Assembly: GCF_009669305.1 (NCBI RefSeq)
Contig: NZ_SADB01000017.1
Span: 35,074-99,073, forward strand
DNA from: Ancylomarina sp. 16SWW S1-10-2
Lineage (GTDB): Bacteria > Bacteroidota > Bacteroidia > Bacteroidales > Marinifilaceae
Length of the DNA: 64,000 nt
Direction of reading: 5' to 3'
Numbering within the stretch: position 1 is the first letter of the stretch; each line of letters begins with the position of its first letter. The notes under the pieces are model-generated. The model worked only from the letters and a program-made list of their open reading frames with translations. It ran no database searches and was not told the DNA's origin. Position numbers and translations under genes: made by a program. This document shows, piece after piece, positions 44,454 through 54,040 of the stretch.

Positions 44454-45085
44454 TGGTTACTAAAGTTTTTAAAAATTTTGAGAACATTCTCGATGATCTA
44501 AAAGTTACGGTAACAAGTTGCAATGAAATAATTATTTCAGACAGTCCGTTGAATTTTGTTTACGAGAATTCAAATTTTCTTACAAAATCATTTTTGATCA
44601 GTTTGTGCGGATATCTAGAAACATATATAAAAGACGTGCTTGAATTGTTAATTAATGATTATAACGAACGAATTTCGGCTGAAAAATATCCGTACAATCT
44701 AATCAGGTGGAGTATTGAAAATAAGGATAAAAATGATTCGAAAATTCAAGCCTTACTTGATAAGAAAAAAGGACGATATGAAGATCTTGAAATTAAAATT
44801 AAAAAGAAAGATCTTGATCCATTTATATCTGGTAACCCATTTCGAACACGTGAATTATTTACTATGTTTGGAATAGACCTAAACAATGTTGATGCCTTTA
44901 ATAATCGAAAAGATATTATTAATCAGATTATTGTAAAAAGGAATAATATACTCCACCACAATGATGAAGCTTCTAATTTATCTAATCTTGATGTAATTTT
45001 ATACATTACAGAAATAAGAGATTACTGTATTCAATTGGATTCGCAGATTGAACAACGAATAACGAACCGCCAACAATGTGTATGA
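44453..45085 (+). CDS. HEPN-domain protein (candidate RNase effector) paired with DUF262
   Basis: A 210-residue, mostly helical protein. Near the C terminus VKRNNILHHNDE gives the HEPN R-x4-H motif (Arg163, His168), the catalytic signature of HEPN ribonucleases in toxin-antitoxin and abortive-infection systems. The N-terminal part (SFLISLCGYLETYIKDVLELLI) matches the MAE_28990/RiboL-PSP-type HEPN pattern. ATGG overlaps the previous gene's TAA, so the two are translationally coupled. RNA cleavage is predicted from the motif only. Confidence 0.75.
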   Translation: MVTKVFKNFENILDDLKVTVTSCNEIIISDSPLNFVYENSNFLTKSFLISLCGYLETYIKDVLELLINDYNERISAEKYPYNLIRWSIENKDKNDSKIQALLDKKKGRYEDLEIKIKKKDLDPFISGNPFRTRELFTMFGIDLNNVDAFNNRKDIINQIIVKRNNILHHNDEASNLSNLDVILYITEIRDYCIQLDSQIEQRITNRQQCV

Positions 45086-45236
45086 TTTATAGGGTTTCAG
45101 GTCGTTATATATTGTTTTATTTTTACACGATAAACTAACCGGTTTGAATTTTTAAATATCTTACGATACCTGCGTTAGGTGATGATAGTCAATAAGTAAA
45201 TCTTGTCGATGGACTTGTTTAATTACCTGAATAAAA
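45086..45236. other. Right flank of the accessory insertion
   Basis: AT-rich, no gene, repeat or tRNA recognised. No clear target-site duplication is visible between this flank and the start of the hairpin array. Confidence 0.4.
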
Positions 45237-45272
45237 GAAAAGAGCTTACTCCAATGGAATAAGCTCTTTCTT
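45237..45272 (-). terminator. DPP-IV gene terminator
   Basis: On the minus strand GAAAGAGCTTATTCC, loop ATTGG(AG), TAAGCTCTTTTC forms a long stem ending in T residues, 20 bases after the stop at 45292; it can also act on the plus strand. Confidence 0.8.
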
Positions 45273-45291
45273 AATATTGTGAGTTGGTATT

Positions 45292-47502
45292 CTATAAATT
45301 ATCTTTCAAGAATTTATTGAATCTGTTATAAAGGTGTAAACGAGTCATACCACCATAAATACTGTGATTACGGTTTGTGTAAATCTGCATCTCGAATTGT
45401 TTGTTAGCTTGTACTAAGCGCTCAGAAAACTCATATGTGTTTTGAATATGCACATTATCATCTGCTGTACCATGGCACAATAATAAATTACCTTTCAACT
45501 TGTCTGCATGGTTAATTGGTGAGTTATCGTCGTAACCTGTTGGATTCTCAGCAGGAGTTCTCATGAAACGTTCTGTGTAAATGCTATCGTAATAACGCCA
45601 GTTGGTTACAGGAGCAACAGCGATTGCTGATTTAAACACATCGCTAGCTTTTTCTAAACATAGTGACGACATGAAAGCACCAAAGCTCCAACCCCAAATT
45701 GCAATACGATCTTGGTCGATATAGTTTTTCTTTGCTAATGCTTTAGCTGCCGAAATTTGATCGTCAGACTCTAAGCGACCTAGTTGCATATAAGTGCACT
45801 TACGGAAGAGTTCACCTCTAGCTCCAGTTCCTCGGGGATCAACACAAACAACGATATAACCCTCTTGAGCTAAGTAGTTGTACCAGTCTATTCCCCATTT
45901 GTTTAAAACTTGTTGGGAGTTAGGACCACTATATTGAGTCATTAAAACAGGATACTTTTTAGAAGCATCAAAATCTACAGGTTTAATAATCCAAGCATTC
46001 AATTGAGTGATCTCATCAGCAGCAGGTAGTTGAATGAATTCTTTACTTGCAATTTTGTAGTCTTTTAGTTTTTCAACTAACTCATTATTATCTTCTAGTG
46101 TACGAATTAATTTTGCTTTTGCATTGTAAAGTTTAACCGTTTTGGGTTGCGAAACGCTCGAAAAGTCATTAATAAAATACTTAAATCCTTTTGAGAAAGA
46201 AGCATCATTTGTTCCTTTTGTAGGTGTTAGGTTCTTTTTAGATGTTCCATTTAATCTGATAGAATAGATATTGCGTTCCATTGGTGACACTTCTGCCGAT
46301 TGGTAGTAGCAAATTTTCTTTTTCATATCATAACCAATGAATTTAGTTACATCCCATTCGCCTTTTGTAATCTGCTGAATTTCCTCGCCATTCATATCGA
46401 ATAAATATAAATGAAGATAAGCATCTCTCTCGCTAGAGAAAATGAAATGTTTGTTATCTGCTAAGAATGTTAGGTCATCTAAAGTATTACTGTCAACATA
46501 GTATTTGTTTTCCTCGGTAAGTAAAGTTGTTGTTTTACCAGTTTTCGAGTTAGCCAATAAGATGTCTAGTTTGTTTTGGTGACGATTAAGACGAGAAATA
46601 CTTAAAATTTTTGGATCAGCTGTCCATTTAATACGTGGAATATACTGATCTGTTTCAGTACCAACATTCATCTTTTTAGTCAATCGGTCGTTTATATTAT
46701 AAACGAAAACTTCAACGACTGAATTTTTTTCGCCAGCTTTGGGGTATTTGTAAGCGTAGTTCTCAGGGTACAAAGCATTCTCTTTAATTTGAGGGTTTGT
46801 TCCTTCAAATTTGTTCATGTTAAACATTGGAACTTCGCTTTCGTCAAATTTCATATAAGCAAGTGCCTTGCTATCAGGAGACCATTCAAATGCTCTGTTG
46901 AATTCAAATTCTTCTTCGTAAACCCAGTCTGGTGTACCATTCTGAATTTTATTGAATTCCCCATCCTTAGTTACTTTACTTTCTGAACCAAAAGCAATGT
47001 TGTGAATAAAAATATTGTTGTCGCGAACAAATGCGATTCTTCTTCCATCAGGAGAGAAAGTTGCTAAACGTTGTTTTCCATTTTTAGAAAGTGGTTTAAG
47101 TTCTTTGTTCTTAAAACTAAATATGAAATAGTTTGCTGTAAATGAACGTCTATAAATGCGTTCACGATTAGTCATTAATAAGATTCTGCTTTCGTCAGCA
47201 TTAAATTCATAATCAAAGCTGCTCTTTAAATCCTCAGATTTTAATTCGCTTAAATCTAAAAGAGTTGCTACAACTTTTCCAGTTGCATAAGCATATTTTA
47301 CAATTTTGGTTCCACCAGCTTCCAATGTTGTGTAGTGAATTCCATCGTTCATAGAACGAAGACCATATACCGATTTTTGCCCGAAAGTGTAATCTGTAAT
47401 AATATCTTCCATGCTTATTTTTTTCTCAGCTTGTTGGGCGAGGAGTGATATCGAAAAGCATAAGAATAAGCCTAAGGCAAGCAGTTGCTTGAGATTTTTC
47501 AT
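45292..47502 (-). CDS. Dipeptidyl peptidase IV-type serine peptidase (S9B)
   Basis: A 736-residue protein with a signal peptide (MKNLKQLLALGLFLCFSISLLAQ), probably periplasmic. The N-terminal beta-propeller half contains SPDGRRIAFVRDNNIF, PDWVYEEEFEF and AFEWSPDSKALAYMKFDESEVP (the S9B double-Glu EEEF motif that holds the substrate N terminus). The C-terminal hydrolase has catalytic Ser in WGWSFGAFMS, Asp in HGTADDNVH and His in NRNHSIYGG. It releases Xaa-Pro dipeptides. Monocistronic. Confidence 0.95.
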   Translation of the reverse strand: MKNLKQLLALGLFLCFSISLLAQQAEKKISMEDIITDYTFGQKSVYGLRSMNDGIHYTTLEAGGTKIVKYAYATGKVVATLLDLSELKSEDLKSSFDYEFNADESRILLMTNRERIYRRSFTANYFIFSFKNKELKPLSKNGKQRLATFSPDGRRIAFVRDNNIFIHNIAFGSESKVTKDGEFNKIQNGTPDWVYEEEFEFNRAFEWSPDSKALAYMKFDESEVPMFNMNKFEGTNPQIKENALYPENYAYKYPKAGEKNSVVEVFVYNINDRLTKKMNVGTETDQYIPRIKWTADPKILSISRLNRHQNKLDILLANSKTGKTTTLLTEENKYYVDSNTLDDLTFLADNKHFIFSSERDAYLHLYLFDMNGEEIQQITKGEWDVTKFIGYDMKKKICYYQSAEVSPMERNIYSIRLNGTSKKNLTPTKGTNDASFSKGFKYFINDFSSVSQPKTVKLYNAKAKLIRTLEDNNELVEKLKDYKIASKEFIQLPAADEITQLNAWIIKPVDFDASKKYPVLMTQYSGPNSQQVLNKWGIDWYNYLAQEGYIVVCVDPRGTGARGELFRKCTYMQLGRLESDDQISAAKALAKKNYIDQDRIAIWGWSFGAFMSSLCLEKASDVFKSAIAVAPVTNWRYYDSIYTERFMRTPAENPTGYDDNSPINHADKLKGNLLLCHGTADDNVHIQNTYEFSERLVQANKQFEMQIYTNRNHSIYGGMTRLHLYNRFNKFLKDNL

Positions 47503-47830
47503 GTTTTTATTTTTGTTTAAGATTGTTCTATAGTCAGTTTATTGTTTGGAAAAATGAACTGATTATAATTGTTCCCCAAAGATTTAATTTTTTTGAATCA
47601 TAGAAAAGGATTTATGTCATTAAAGTATAGTTTTTATTACTTGATGAATTGGTCGAGATAAAAGAGTCTATTTTATATAGAAAGTTATATCTTTGTTTAC
47701 TAAATTTTGAAATAACTCGTTTCATAAGAAACAAGTCAATCATTTTAGATTGTTTTTCGAAATTTGAGTTTCTATTATAAGTATATCATGCTGGTTTGTA
47801 GCGGTGTGAATAAAAATTAAACAAAATAGG
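47503..47830. other. Gap between divergent DPP-IV gene and thrS
   Basis: The main visible signal is TATCTTTG at 47688-47695 on the plus strand, a possible -7 box for thrS with a 130-base leader but without a clear -33 element. I see no T-box-like structure or stem pattern that I can support. Confidence 0.35.
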
Positions 47831-49783
47831 ATGATTAAAATTACATTTCCTGACGGAACAGTAAAAGAATTTGAAGTTGGTATCTCTGGTTTGGAGATTG
47901 CAAAAAGCATTTCAAGTCGATTGGCAAAAGAAGTTTTATCAATTACCGTGAACGAACAGTTGTATGATCTGACACGCGCAATTAATGAAGACGCAAAAAT
48001 TAAGCTTCATACGTGGAACGATGAAGAAGGTAAACATGCTTTTTGGCACTCATCAGCTCACTTAATGGCCGAAGCTTTAGAAGTATTGTACCCAGGTGTT
48101 AAGTTTGGTATTGGTCCAGCAATTGATATGGGTTTTTACTACGATGTTGACTTAGGTGACGATCGTGTGCTAACAGATAAAGATCTGCCAAAAATTGAGC
48201 AGAAAATGTTGGAGTTAGCTCGTATGAAAAATGAGTACGTTCGTAAGGATGTAACGAAAGCAGAAGCTCTCCAATTTTTTAGCTCAAAAGATGAAGGATA
48301 TAAGGTTGAGTTGATTAACGATTTAGATGATGGTACCATTAGCTTTTACGAGCAAGGTAACTTTACTGATCTTTGTCGTGGACCACACCTTCCAAATACA
48401 TCATATATAAAAGCAATTAAATTAAATTCTGTTGCTGGTGCATATTGGAGAGGCGATGAAAATAGAAAACAACTGACTCGTATATATGGTATTACTTTTC
48501 CAAAGAAAAAATTATTGGACGAGTATGTTGTTATGATGGAAGAAGCTAAAAAGCGTGACCATCGTAAATTGGGTAAAGAGATGGAACTTTTTACTTTTTC
48601 TCAAAACGTGGGTGCAGGATTGCCAATGTGGTTACCAAAAGGAGCTCAATTGAGAGAAAGTCTTGAGACATTTTTGAAACGCATACAGAAGCAATTCGGA
48701 TACGAGCAGGTTATTACCCCACATATTGGTAATATTAATTTGTATAAAACATCTGGACATTACGATAAGTATGGTGCAGATTCATTTCAATCTATTAAAA
48801 CACCACAAGAGGGTGAAGAGTATTTGTTGAAACCAATGAATTGTCCTCATCACTGTGAAATTTTTAAATTTAAGCCACGTTCATATAAGGATCTTCCTGT
48901 TCGTTATGCTGAATTCGGAACTGTTTATCGTTATGAGCAAAGTGGAGAACTTCACGGTTTAACTCGTGTAAGAAGTTTTACTCAGGATGATGCTCACCTT
49001 TTTTGTACTCCAGATCAGTTAAAAGAAGAGTTCAAGAAAGTGATAGATATTATCTTTATTATTTTTAAGGCTCTTAACTTTAATGATTATACAGCACAAA
49101 TTTCTTTACGTGATAAAGAAAAGAGTTCTAAGTATATTGGAAGTGATGAAAATTGGGAAAAAGCCGAAACAGCAATTATAGAAGCTGCTGATGAGAAAGG
49201 ATTAAAAACAGTTGTGGAATATGGAGAGGCAGCTTTCTATGGTCCTAAGCTTGATTTTATGATTAAGGATGCAATTGGTCGTAAATGGCAATTGGGAACC
49301 ATACAGGTTGATTATAACTTGCCTGAGCGTTTCGATTTGGAATATGTAGGTAGCGATAATATGAAACATCGTCCTATTATGATTCACCGTGCACCTTTCG
49401 GTTCAATGGAGCGTTTTGTTGCTGTTTTGATTGAACATACAGGCGGTAAATTTCCATTGTGGTTAACACCAGAGCAAACGGTGATTATGCCGATTAGCGA
49501 AAAATACAATGATTATGCGAAAAAAGTTTTAAATTCATTAAATAATTCCGATATTCGCGCCGTGTTAGATGATCGAAATGAGAAGATTGGTCGTAAAATA
49601 CGTGATAATGAATTGAAAAAAATTCCTTATCTTCTAATTGTTGGAGAAAAAGAAGCGTCTGAAAATACGATTTCTGTTCGTCGACAAGGAGAAGGTGATA
49701 TGGGAACTATGCAGATTAATGAATTTGCAGATTTAATAAATAAAGAGGTAGAGGGACAAATGTCATCTATCACAAATTACTAA
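47831..49783 (+). CDS. thrS: Threonyl-tRNA synthetase
   Basis: A 650-residue synthetase. It has an N-terminal TGS domain ([24 protein letters not shown]), the SAD editing domain with [11 protein letters not shown] and [11 protein letters not shown], class II catalytic motifs ([66 protein letters not shown]) and an anticodon-binding C terminus. Start of the classical thrS-infC-rpmI-rplT cluster. Confidence 0.97.
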   Translation: MIKITFPDGTVKEFEVGISGLEIAKSISSRLAKEVLSITVNEQLYDLTRAINEDAKIKLHTWNDEEGKHAFWHSSAHLMAEALEVLYPGVKFGIGPAIDMGFYYDVDLGDDRVLTDKDLPKIEQKMLELARMKNEYVRKDVTKAEALQFFSSKDEGYKVELINDLDDGTISFYEQGNFTDLCRGPHLPNTSYIKAIKLNSVAGAYWRGDENRKQLTRIYGITFPKKKLLDEYVVMMEEAKKRDHRKLGKEMELFTFSQNVGAGLPMWLPKGAQLRESLETFLKRIQKQFGYEQVITPHIGNINLYKTSGHYDKYGADSFQSIKTPQEGEEYLLKPMNCPHHCEIFKFKPRSYKDLPVRYAEFGTVYRYEQSGELHGLTRVRSFTQDDAHLFCTPDQLKEEFKKVIDIIFIIFKALNFNDYTAQISLRDKEKSSKYIGSDENWEKAETAIIEAADEKGLKTVVEYGEAAFYGPKLDFMIKDAIGRKWQLGTIQVDYNLPERFDLEYVGSDNMKHRPIMIHRAPFGSMERFVAVLIEHTGGKFPLWLTPEQTVIMPISEKYNDYAKKVLNSLNNSDIRAVLDDRNEKIGRKIRDNELKKIPYLLIVGEKEASENTISVRRQGEGDMGTMQINEFADLINKEVEGQMSSITNY

Positions 49784-49791
49784 CTAACTAA

Positions 49792-49798
49792 GGGAGGA
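49792..49798 (+). promoter_or_regulatory. Strong Shine-Dalgarno sequence for infC
   Basis: GGAGGA-type sequence (AGGGAGGA around 49791-49798), 7 bases before ATA 49806. Such strong ribosome binding sites are nearly absent from the other genes in this window, so it marks the infC start. Confidence 0.75.
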
Positions 49799-49805
49799 AC
49801 TAGCC

Positions 49806-50363
49806 ATAGCTGGATTTCAACATAGAAACAGAAGAGGTGCTTTTAAGCCTCGCGAGGCTCAACACAAGATTAATCAGTTGATTAGAGCTCGTAGTGTTCG
49901 TATCGTCGGTGACGATTTAGAATCAGGTGTATTTTCTATTGCTGAAGCATTAAAAATTGCTCAGGATAAGGAATTAGATTTGGTTGAAATATCACCTAAC
50001 GCCGATCCACCGGTTTGTAAAATAATCGATTATAATAAGTTTCTTTATCAACAAAAAAAGAAACAAAAAGAGATTAAAGCAAAAGCCGTTAAAGTTGTTG
50101 TTAAGGAGATTCGTTTCGGACCTAACACTGATGAACACGATTATAATTTTAAACTTAAACACGCTACCAAGTTTCTTGGTGAAGGTGCTAAGGTGAAAGC
50201 TTTTGTGTTTTTCAAAGGACGATCAATTCTTTTTAAAGATAAAGGAGAGATCTTATTGTTGAAATTTGCTCAAGATCTTGAAGAGATTGGGAAAGTTGAA
50301 CAATTACCAAGACTTGAAGGTAAGCGTATGACCATGTTTATTACGCCTAAAAAGAAAAAGTAA
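49806..50363 (+). CDS. infC: Translation initiation factor IF-3, AUA start
   Basis: There is no ATG, GTG or TTG between the in-frame TAA at 49785 and a TTG at 49878, and starting at that TTG would cut off the conserved REAQHKIN part of the N domain. The frame from ATA 49806 gives 185 residues: (M)[20 protein letters not shown] onward, then [23 protein letters not shown] and the C domain [23 protein letters not shown]. coli infC also uses a rare start (AUU) for autoregulation, since IF-3 rejects non-standard starts. The same logic probably applies here with AUA, placed 7 bases after a strong Shine-Dalgarno sequence. Confidence 0.9.
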   Translation: MAGFQHRNRRGAFKPREAQHKINQLIRARSVRIVGDDLESGVFSIAEALKIAQDKELDLVEISPNADPPVCKIIDYNKFLYQQKKKQKEIKAKAVKVVVKEIRFGPNTDEHDYNFKLKHATKFLGEGAKVKAFVFFKGRSILFKDKGEILLLKFAQDLEEIGKVEQLPRLEGKRMTMFITPKKKK

Positions 50364-50391
50364 TTTAGTATATAATCAATAAGTTTGTACA

Positions 50392-50589
50392 ATGCCTAAG
50401 ATGAAAACAAACTGCAGCGCAAAGAAGAGATTTACTTTGACTGCATCTGGAAAGATCAAAAGAAAACATGCCTTCAAAAGTCATATTTTGACTAAGAAAA
50501 GCAAAAAAAGAAAGAGAAATCTTACTTATTTTGGTGATGTTCATAAATCAGACCAGAAAAATGTTAAGTTAATGCTTAACATGTTGTAG
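50392..50589 (+). CDS. rpmI: Ribosomal protein bL35
   Basis: 65 residues, basic, [20 protein letters not shown] at the N terminus and KSKKRKRNL with a hydrophobic end. It sits 28 bases after infC in the standard order. It belongs to the large subunit. Confidence 0.97.
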   Translation: MPKMKTNCSAKKRFTLTASGKIKRKHAFKSHILTKKSKKRKRNLTYFGDVHKSDQKNVKLMLNML

Positions 50590-50612
50590 AAAAATCAATT
50601 TTTTGATTTTTT
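50590..50612 (+). other. A/T-rich hairpin between rpmI and rplT
   Basis: AAAAATCAA and TTGATTTTT pair around a short T loop and run into T residues directly after the rpmI stop. It resembles a weak terminator or attenuator. A second small hairpin, TCCCAATGGGA, lies near 50648-50658. L20 autoregulates this operon in other bacteria, and these could be the elements involved; that is inference. Confidence 0.4.
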
Positions 50613-50684
50613 ACAAGTTTATTAACCGAGTGATTTAGCACAAAGAGTCCCAATGGGAACGCTAACATTCTAAAATTTAAAATT

Positions 50685-51038
50685 ATGCCAAGATCAGTTA
50701 ATTCTGTAGCATCTAGAGCTAGAAGAAAAAAGATTCTTAAGGAAACTAAAGGTAACTTTGGTGCCAGAGCTAATGTGTGGACAGTAGCTAAGAATACATG
50801 GGAAAAAGGTTTGCAGTATGCTTACCGTGATAGAAAAAGAAAAAAAGGAAATTTCCGTGCATTGTGGATTCAGCGTATTAACGCTGCTGCAAGACTAGAA
50901 GGTCTTTCTTATTCACAACTAATCGGATTAATGCATAAAGCTAACATCGAAATTAACCGTAAGGTTTTGGCTGATTTAGCAATGAATCACCCTGAAGCTT
51001 TTAAAGCTGTAGTGGGAAAAGCTCAAGGAGCTAAATAG
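50685..51038 (+). CDS. rplT: Ribosomal protein bL20
   Basis: 117 residues: [22 protein letters not shown] at the start, basic N-terminal helix with [23 protein letters not shown], then the globular [25 protein letters not shown]. Normal length. Last gene of the cluster. Confidence 0.97.
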   Translation: MPRSVNSVASRARRKKILKETKGNFGARANVWTVAKNTWEKGLQYAYRDRKRKKGNFRALWIQRINAAARLEGLSYSQLIGLMHKANIEINRKVLADLAMNHPEAFKAVVGKAQGAK

Positions 51039-51058
51039 CATTATAGATTATCTTACTT

Positions 51059-51093
51059 TGAAAAGGACTTGCTCATGAGCAAGTCCTTTTTTT
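51059..51093. terminator. Bidirectional terminator after rplT
   Basis: AAAGGACTTGCTC and GAGCAAGTCCTTT form a perfect 13-bp stem around AT, with A and T runs on either side, between convergent rplT and the 51100 gene. Confidence 0.9.
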
Positions 51094-51099
51094 ATGTCT

Positions 51100-51630
51100 T
51101 TATTCGAGAAGTATTGGTGCGTGTTTCTTTCTGAAAAAATTGACGAATTGATTCTTAATTCTTTGTTTCTTCATTTTAAGAAAGTCATAAACTGCTTTTG
51201 ATAAGAGCTTGTCCTTAATAAGAAATTTTTTGAGAAGATAAGCTGATCCTGCGTATGGTAGTATAGATATAATGATATCGTAATACATAACTTTCCCTTT
51301 TAAGCTGACAGAGATATAGATGAATTTTGCGACAACATTCCCTACTAAAAATAAGATAGGAGGAGTGAGTACTTTATAGTCAATTACACCGTGATAAATG
51401 GCATATATGATTATTCCAGGGAATAGAATAAAGTCTATTATGGTAACAATTAATGACCAAGCTGCTAGAATACTGCTAACGTATAATACTCCCGATATAT
51501 TATCATTAAGGATGATCTGGATTAAGTATATTTTTTCTTTAGAGGAGAAACTTTTCTCATGATTCACATAGGTGCAAAAGTTACTTCGTACACAATCACA
51601 TTTTTCTTTATAAGATAAATTAGACTTCAT
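51100..51630 (-). CDS. Unknown membrane protein
   Basis: A 176-residue protein that I do not recognise. A Cys-containing start (YKEKCDCVRSNFCTYVNHEK) precedes about three hydrophobic segments (SILAAWSLIVTIIDFILFPGIIIYAIY; PILFLVGNVVAKFIYISV; IIISILPYAGSAYLL), and the C terminus is basic (KKQRIKNQFVNFFRKKH). A small inner membrane protein. Confidence 0.6.
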   Translation of the reverse strand: MKSNLSYKEKCDCVRSNFCTYVNHEKSFSSKEKIYLIQIILNDNISGVLYVSSILAAWSLIVTIIDFILFPGIIIYAIYHGVIDYKVLTPPILFLVGNVVAKFIYISVSLKGKVMYYDIIISILPYAGSAYLLKKFLIKDKLLSKAVYDFLKMKKQRIKNQFVNFFRKKHAPILLE

Positions 51631-51710
51631 TCTGTTCTCAGTTTCAGTAGCGTATATCTAAGTTACTGAAACTTTATTGAAAGAGTAAAATTGTAGAAGA
51701 CTAAATTGAA

Positions 51711-52679
51711 TTAATGTAAAGCTCTTTTTTTTATCATTCCGCCTTTAGCATCTTTAATGCTGTGCATAACCGTAAAAGCTTTACTATCAATTTTATCTAT
51801 TTCTGTTTGAAGTTGTGTTAGTTCTAATCTTGTTACGAGTGTGTATATAATTTCTGTAGGTTCTAACTTTTGTCCTTTGGGTGCAAATCCTCTTTTACCA
51901 TTGTAAATGGTACATCCTCGCCCAAGTTCTTCTATTATTGCTAGTCGAATTTCTTCACTTTTGTCAGAAATGATTGTTACACCAACATATTCTTCTATTC
52001 CAGATACAATAAAATCTATGGTTTTTGATGCTGCCAAGTAGGTTAGCATGGCATACATTGCTGTTTCAATATTAAATATATAGGCAGCTATTAGAAATAT
52101 AAATACATTAAAAACTAAGATAACATCTCCTATTGTTAATGATGATTTTTTACTGATAAATATGGCTAGTATTTCAGTTCCATCAATGACTGAACCTCCA
52201 CGTATTGCCAATCCGATTCCTGCTCCTAGGAAAAATCCTCCGAAAATAGCAATTAATAATTTATCATCGGTGATAGTCGGAACAGGAATAAAGTGAACCG
52301 ATATGGCAAGCAGGAAAATGGCAATAATACTTCTTATGGCAAACTGTTTGTTGATGGTAGAGAAAGCCATAAGTAAGAATGGAATATTAATGGCAACTAA
52401 TAAGATTGATAAGGGTATGTTGGTTAATTCGCTTATAATAAGTGATATGCCTGTAACGCCTCCATCTATAAATGCGTTGGGTAGAAGAAAACCTTTTAGA
52501 CCGAAACATGCAGATACTATACCAATTAGGATGAAAATACTTTCTCTAATTAAGTGCGTGTATTCTACTTTAGTCTTAATGAGTATATTGTCGATTTCCT
52601 TAGAAGATGTGGCTTGATGTTTATCTTTAAGTTGATGTTTTACTGATTCGCCTATGATGTATTGAAAGAGAGGATTCAT
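51711..52679 (-). CDS. YitT-family membrane protein (DUF161 + DUF2179)
   Basis: A 322-residue protein with several TM helices from about residue 40: a first FGLKGFLLPNAFIDGGVTGISLII and a repeat-like GIGLAIRGGSVIDGTEILAIFISKKSSLTIG. A cytoplasmic C-terminal DUF2179 domain follows (GVTIISDKSEEIRLAIIEELGRGCTIYNGKRGF). This is the YitT/YvjA organisation. It is common in Bacteroidota and the substrate is unknown. It lies 67 bases after the AmpG-like gene on the same strand and might be part of that operon. Confidence 0.85.
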   Translation of the reverse strand: MNPLFQYIIGESVKHQLKDKHQATSSKEIDNILIKTKVEYTHLIRESIFILIGIVSACFGLKGFLLPNAFIDGGVTGISLIISELTNIPLSILLVAINIPFLLMAFSTINKQFAIRSIIAIFLLAISVHFIPVPTITDDKLLIAIFGGFFLGAGIGLAIRGGSVIDGTEILAIFISKKSSLTIGDVILVFNVFIFLIAAYIFNIETAMYAMLTYLAASKTIDFIVSGIEEYVGVTIISDKSEEIRLAIIEELGRGCTIYNGKRGFAPKGQKLEPTEIIYTLVTRLELTQLQTEIDKIDSKAFTVMHSIKDAKGGMIKKRALH

Positions 52680-52746
52680 AAATAAGTACTCTTGTTATTA
52701 GTAAAACATTAAGATTTATTTTTTATTATTCTACAAGATGAGGATT

Positions 52747-54039
52747 CTATTGGGTTTTGATTCCAAATTTAGGGTCTATCTTAATCATTTTCACCATTAT
52801 AAAACTAGGAATAGTACACAGCATAACCCAAATGAAGAAATGTTGGTAACCAATAGTTTCTTGTATCCACCCAGAAGCCATTCCAGGTAACATCATTCCT
52901 AAAGCCATAAAGCCTGTACAAAATGCAAAATGAGCTGTTTTGTTTTTCCCTTCTGAAACATAAATCAGATAAAGCATGTAGGCTGTAAAACCAAAACCAT
53001 AGCCAAATTGTTCAATGGCTACCGATATGCTAATAAGCAAAAATGAATCAGGTAAGCTTTGCGATAGAAATACGTAAACCAGATTGGGAAGATTAATGGC
53101 TAAAACCATCCACCAGATCCAAAATTTTAAACCTTGTTTTGATGCTAGATAGCCACCTAAAATACCACCTATAGTTAGAGCTATAATACCAATTGTACCA
53201 TAAATAATACCGACTTCGGATGTGGTTAAAGCAAGACCGCCAACATCTTTACCATCTAGTAAAAAGGGTGATGCCATTTTTACTAATTGCGATTCTCCCA
53301 GTCGATAGAAAAGGATCATTCCAATAGTGGTCATTATGTTTTTCTTTGCAAAGAAAGATCTAAAGGTTTCTCCAAAATCATTGAAAACATCAGTAAAGCT
53401 TTTTATGTTTTTATCCTTATCATCAATGGGTTTAGGTAAAGCAAACTTGTGATAAAGGGTTATAATTAGGAAGCCAATTGTGATAATTATAAAGGTAAAC
53501 GACCATGCTAAAGGTATACTCTTCTCGGTTTGTCCAAATAGTTTTATCTCTTCAAGATAGCCAGCAAGAATAATTAAGAGTCCTTGTCCTGTAATCATGG
53601 CAATACGATAGAAAGTACTTCTTATTCCTATAAAATAAGTCTGCTTGTGTTTATCTAGGCCATACATGTAAAATCCATCTGCAGCAATATCGTGTGTGGC
53701 TGAACTAAATGCTAAAAGCCAGAAGAAAGCTAGCGAAGCTTGGAAGAAATTTGTTGTGGGTATGGTAAAAGCGACTCCAGCCAGTGCCGCACCAATAAGT
53801 GTTTGCATGGCAACAATCCACCAGCGTTTACTTTTTATAATATCAACAATGGGACTCCAAAAAGGTTTAATTACCCATGGAAGATATAACCAAGATGTGT
53901 ATAAGGCAATATCTGTATTAGAAATGTCCAAACGCTTGTACATAATAACAGCTACTGTCAATACGATGACATAAGGAAGTCCTTCTGCAAAGTAAAGTGA
54001 TGGAATCCATGCCCAAGGGGATCTCGTATCTTTCTTCAT
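52747..54039 (-). CDS. AmpG-like muropeptide permease (MFS)
   Basis: A 430-residue, 12-TM major facilitator. It has the AmpG-type opening SPWAWIPSLYFAEGLPYVIVLTVAVIMYKRLDISN, WVIKPFWSPIVD, and HDIAADGFYMYGLDKHKQ. AmpG imports anhydromuropeptides released from the wall. It starts one base after the SpoIID gene stop, so the two are tightly coupled. The whole upstream operon concerns peptidoglycan or sugar chemistry, which supports wall recycling. Other sugar-peptide substrates remain possible. Confidence 0.82.
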   Translation of the reverse strand: MKKDTRSPWAWIPSLYFAEGLPYVIVLTVAVIMYKRLDISNTDIALYTSWLYLPWVIKPFWSPIVDIIKSKRWWIVAMQTLIGAALAGVAFTIPTTNFFQASLAFFWLLAFSSATHDIAADGFYMYGLDKHKQTYFIGIRSTFYRIAMITGQGLLIILAGYLEEIKLFGQTEKSIPLAWSFTFIIITIGFLIITLYHKFALPKPIDDKDKNIKSFTDVFNDFGETFRSFFAKKNIMTTIGMILFYRLGESQLVKMASPFLLDGKDVGGLALTTSEVGIIYGTIGIIALTIGGILGGYLASKQGLKFWIWWMVLAINLPNLVYVFLSQSLPDSFLLISISVAIEQFGYGFGFTAYMLYLIYVSEGKNKTAHFAFCTGFMALGMMLPGMASGWIQETIGYQHFFIWVMLCTIPSFIMVKMIKIDPKFGIKTQ

Positions 54040-54040
54040 A

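Noticed and set aside
47503-47830. T-box or other riboswitch in front of thrS
   Set aside because: I could find no T-box sequence or supported stem set; Bacteroidota are not known for thrS T-boxes.
49878-50363. IF-3 starting at TTG 49878
   Set aside because: It would remove conserved N-domain residues (REAQHKIN); the strong SD sits 7 bases before ATA 49806 instead.
52303-52617. 104-codon plus-strand ORF inside the YitT gene
   Set aside because: Shadow frame of a well-supported membrane protein on the other strand.
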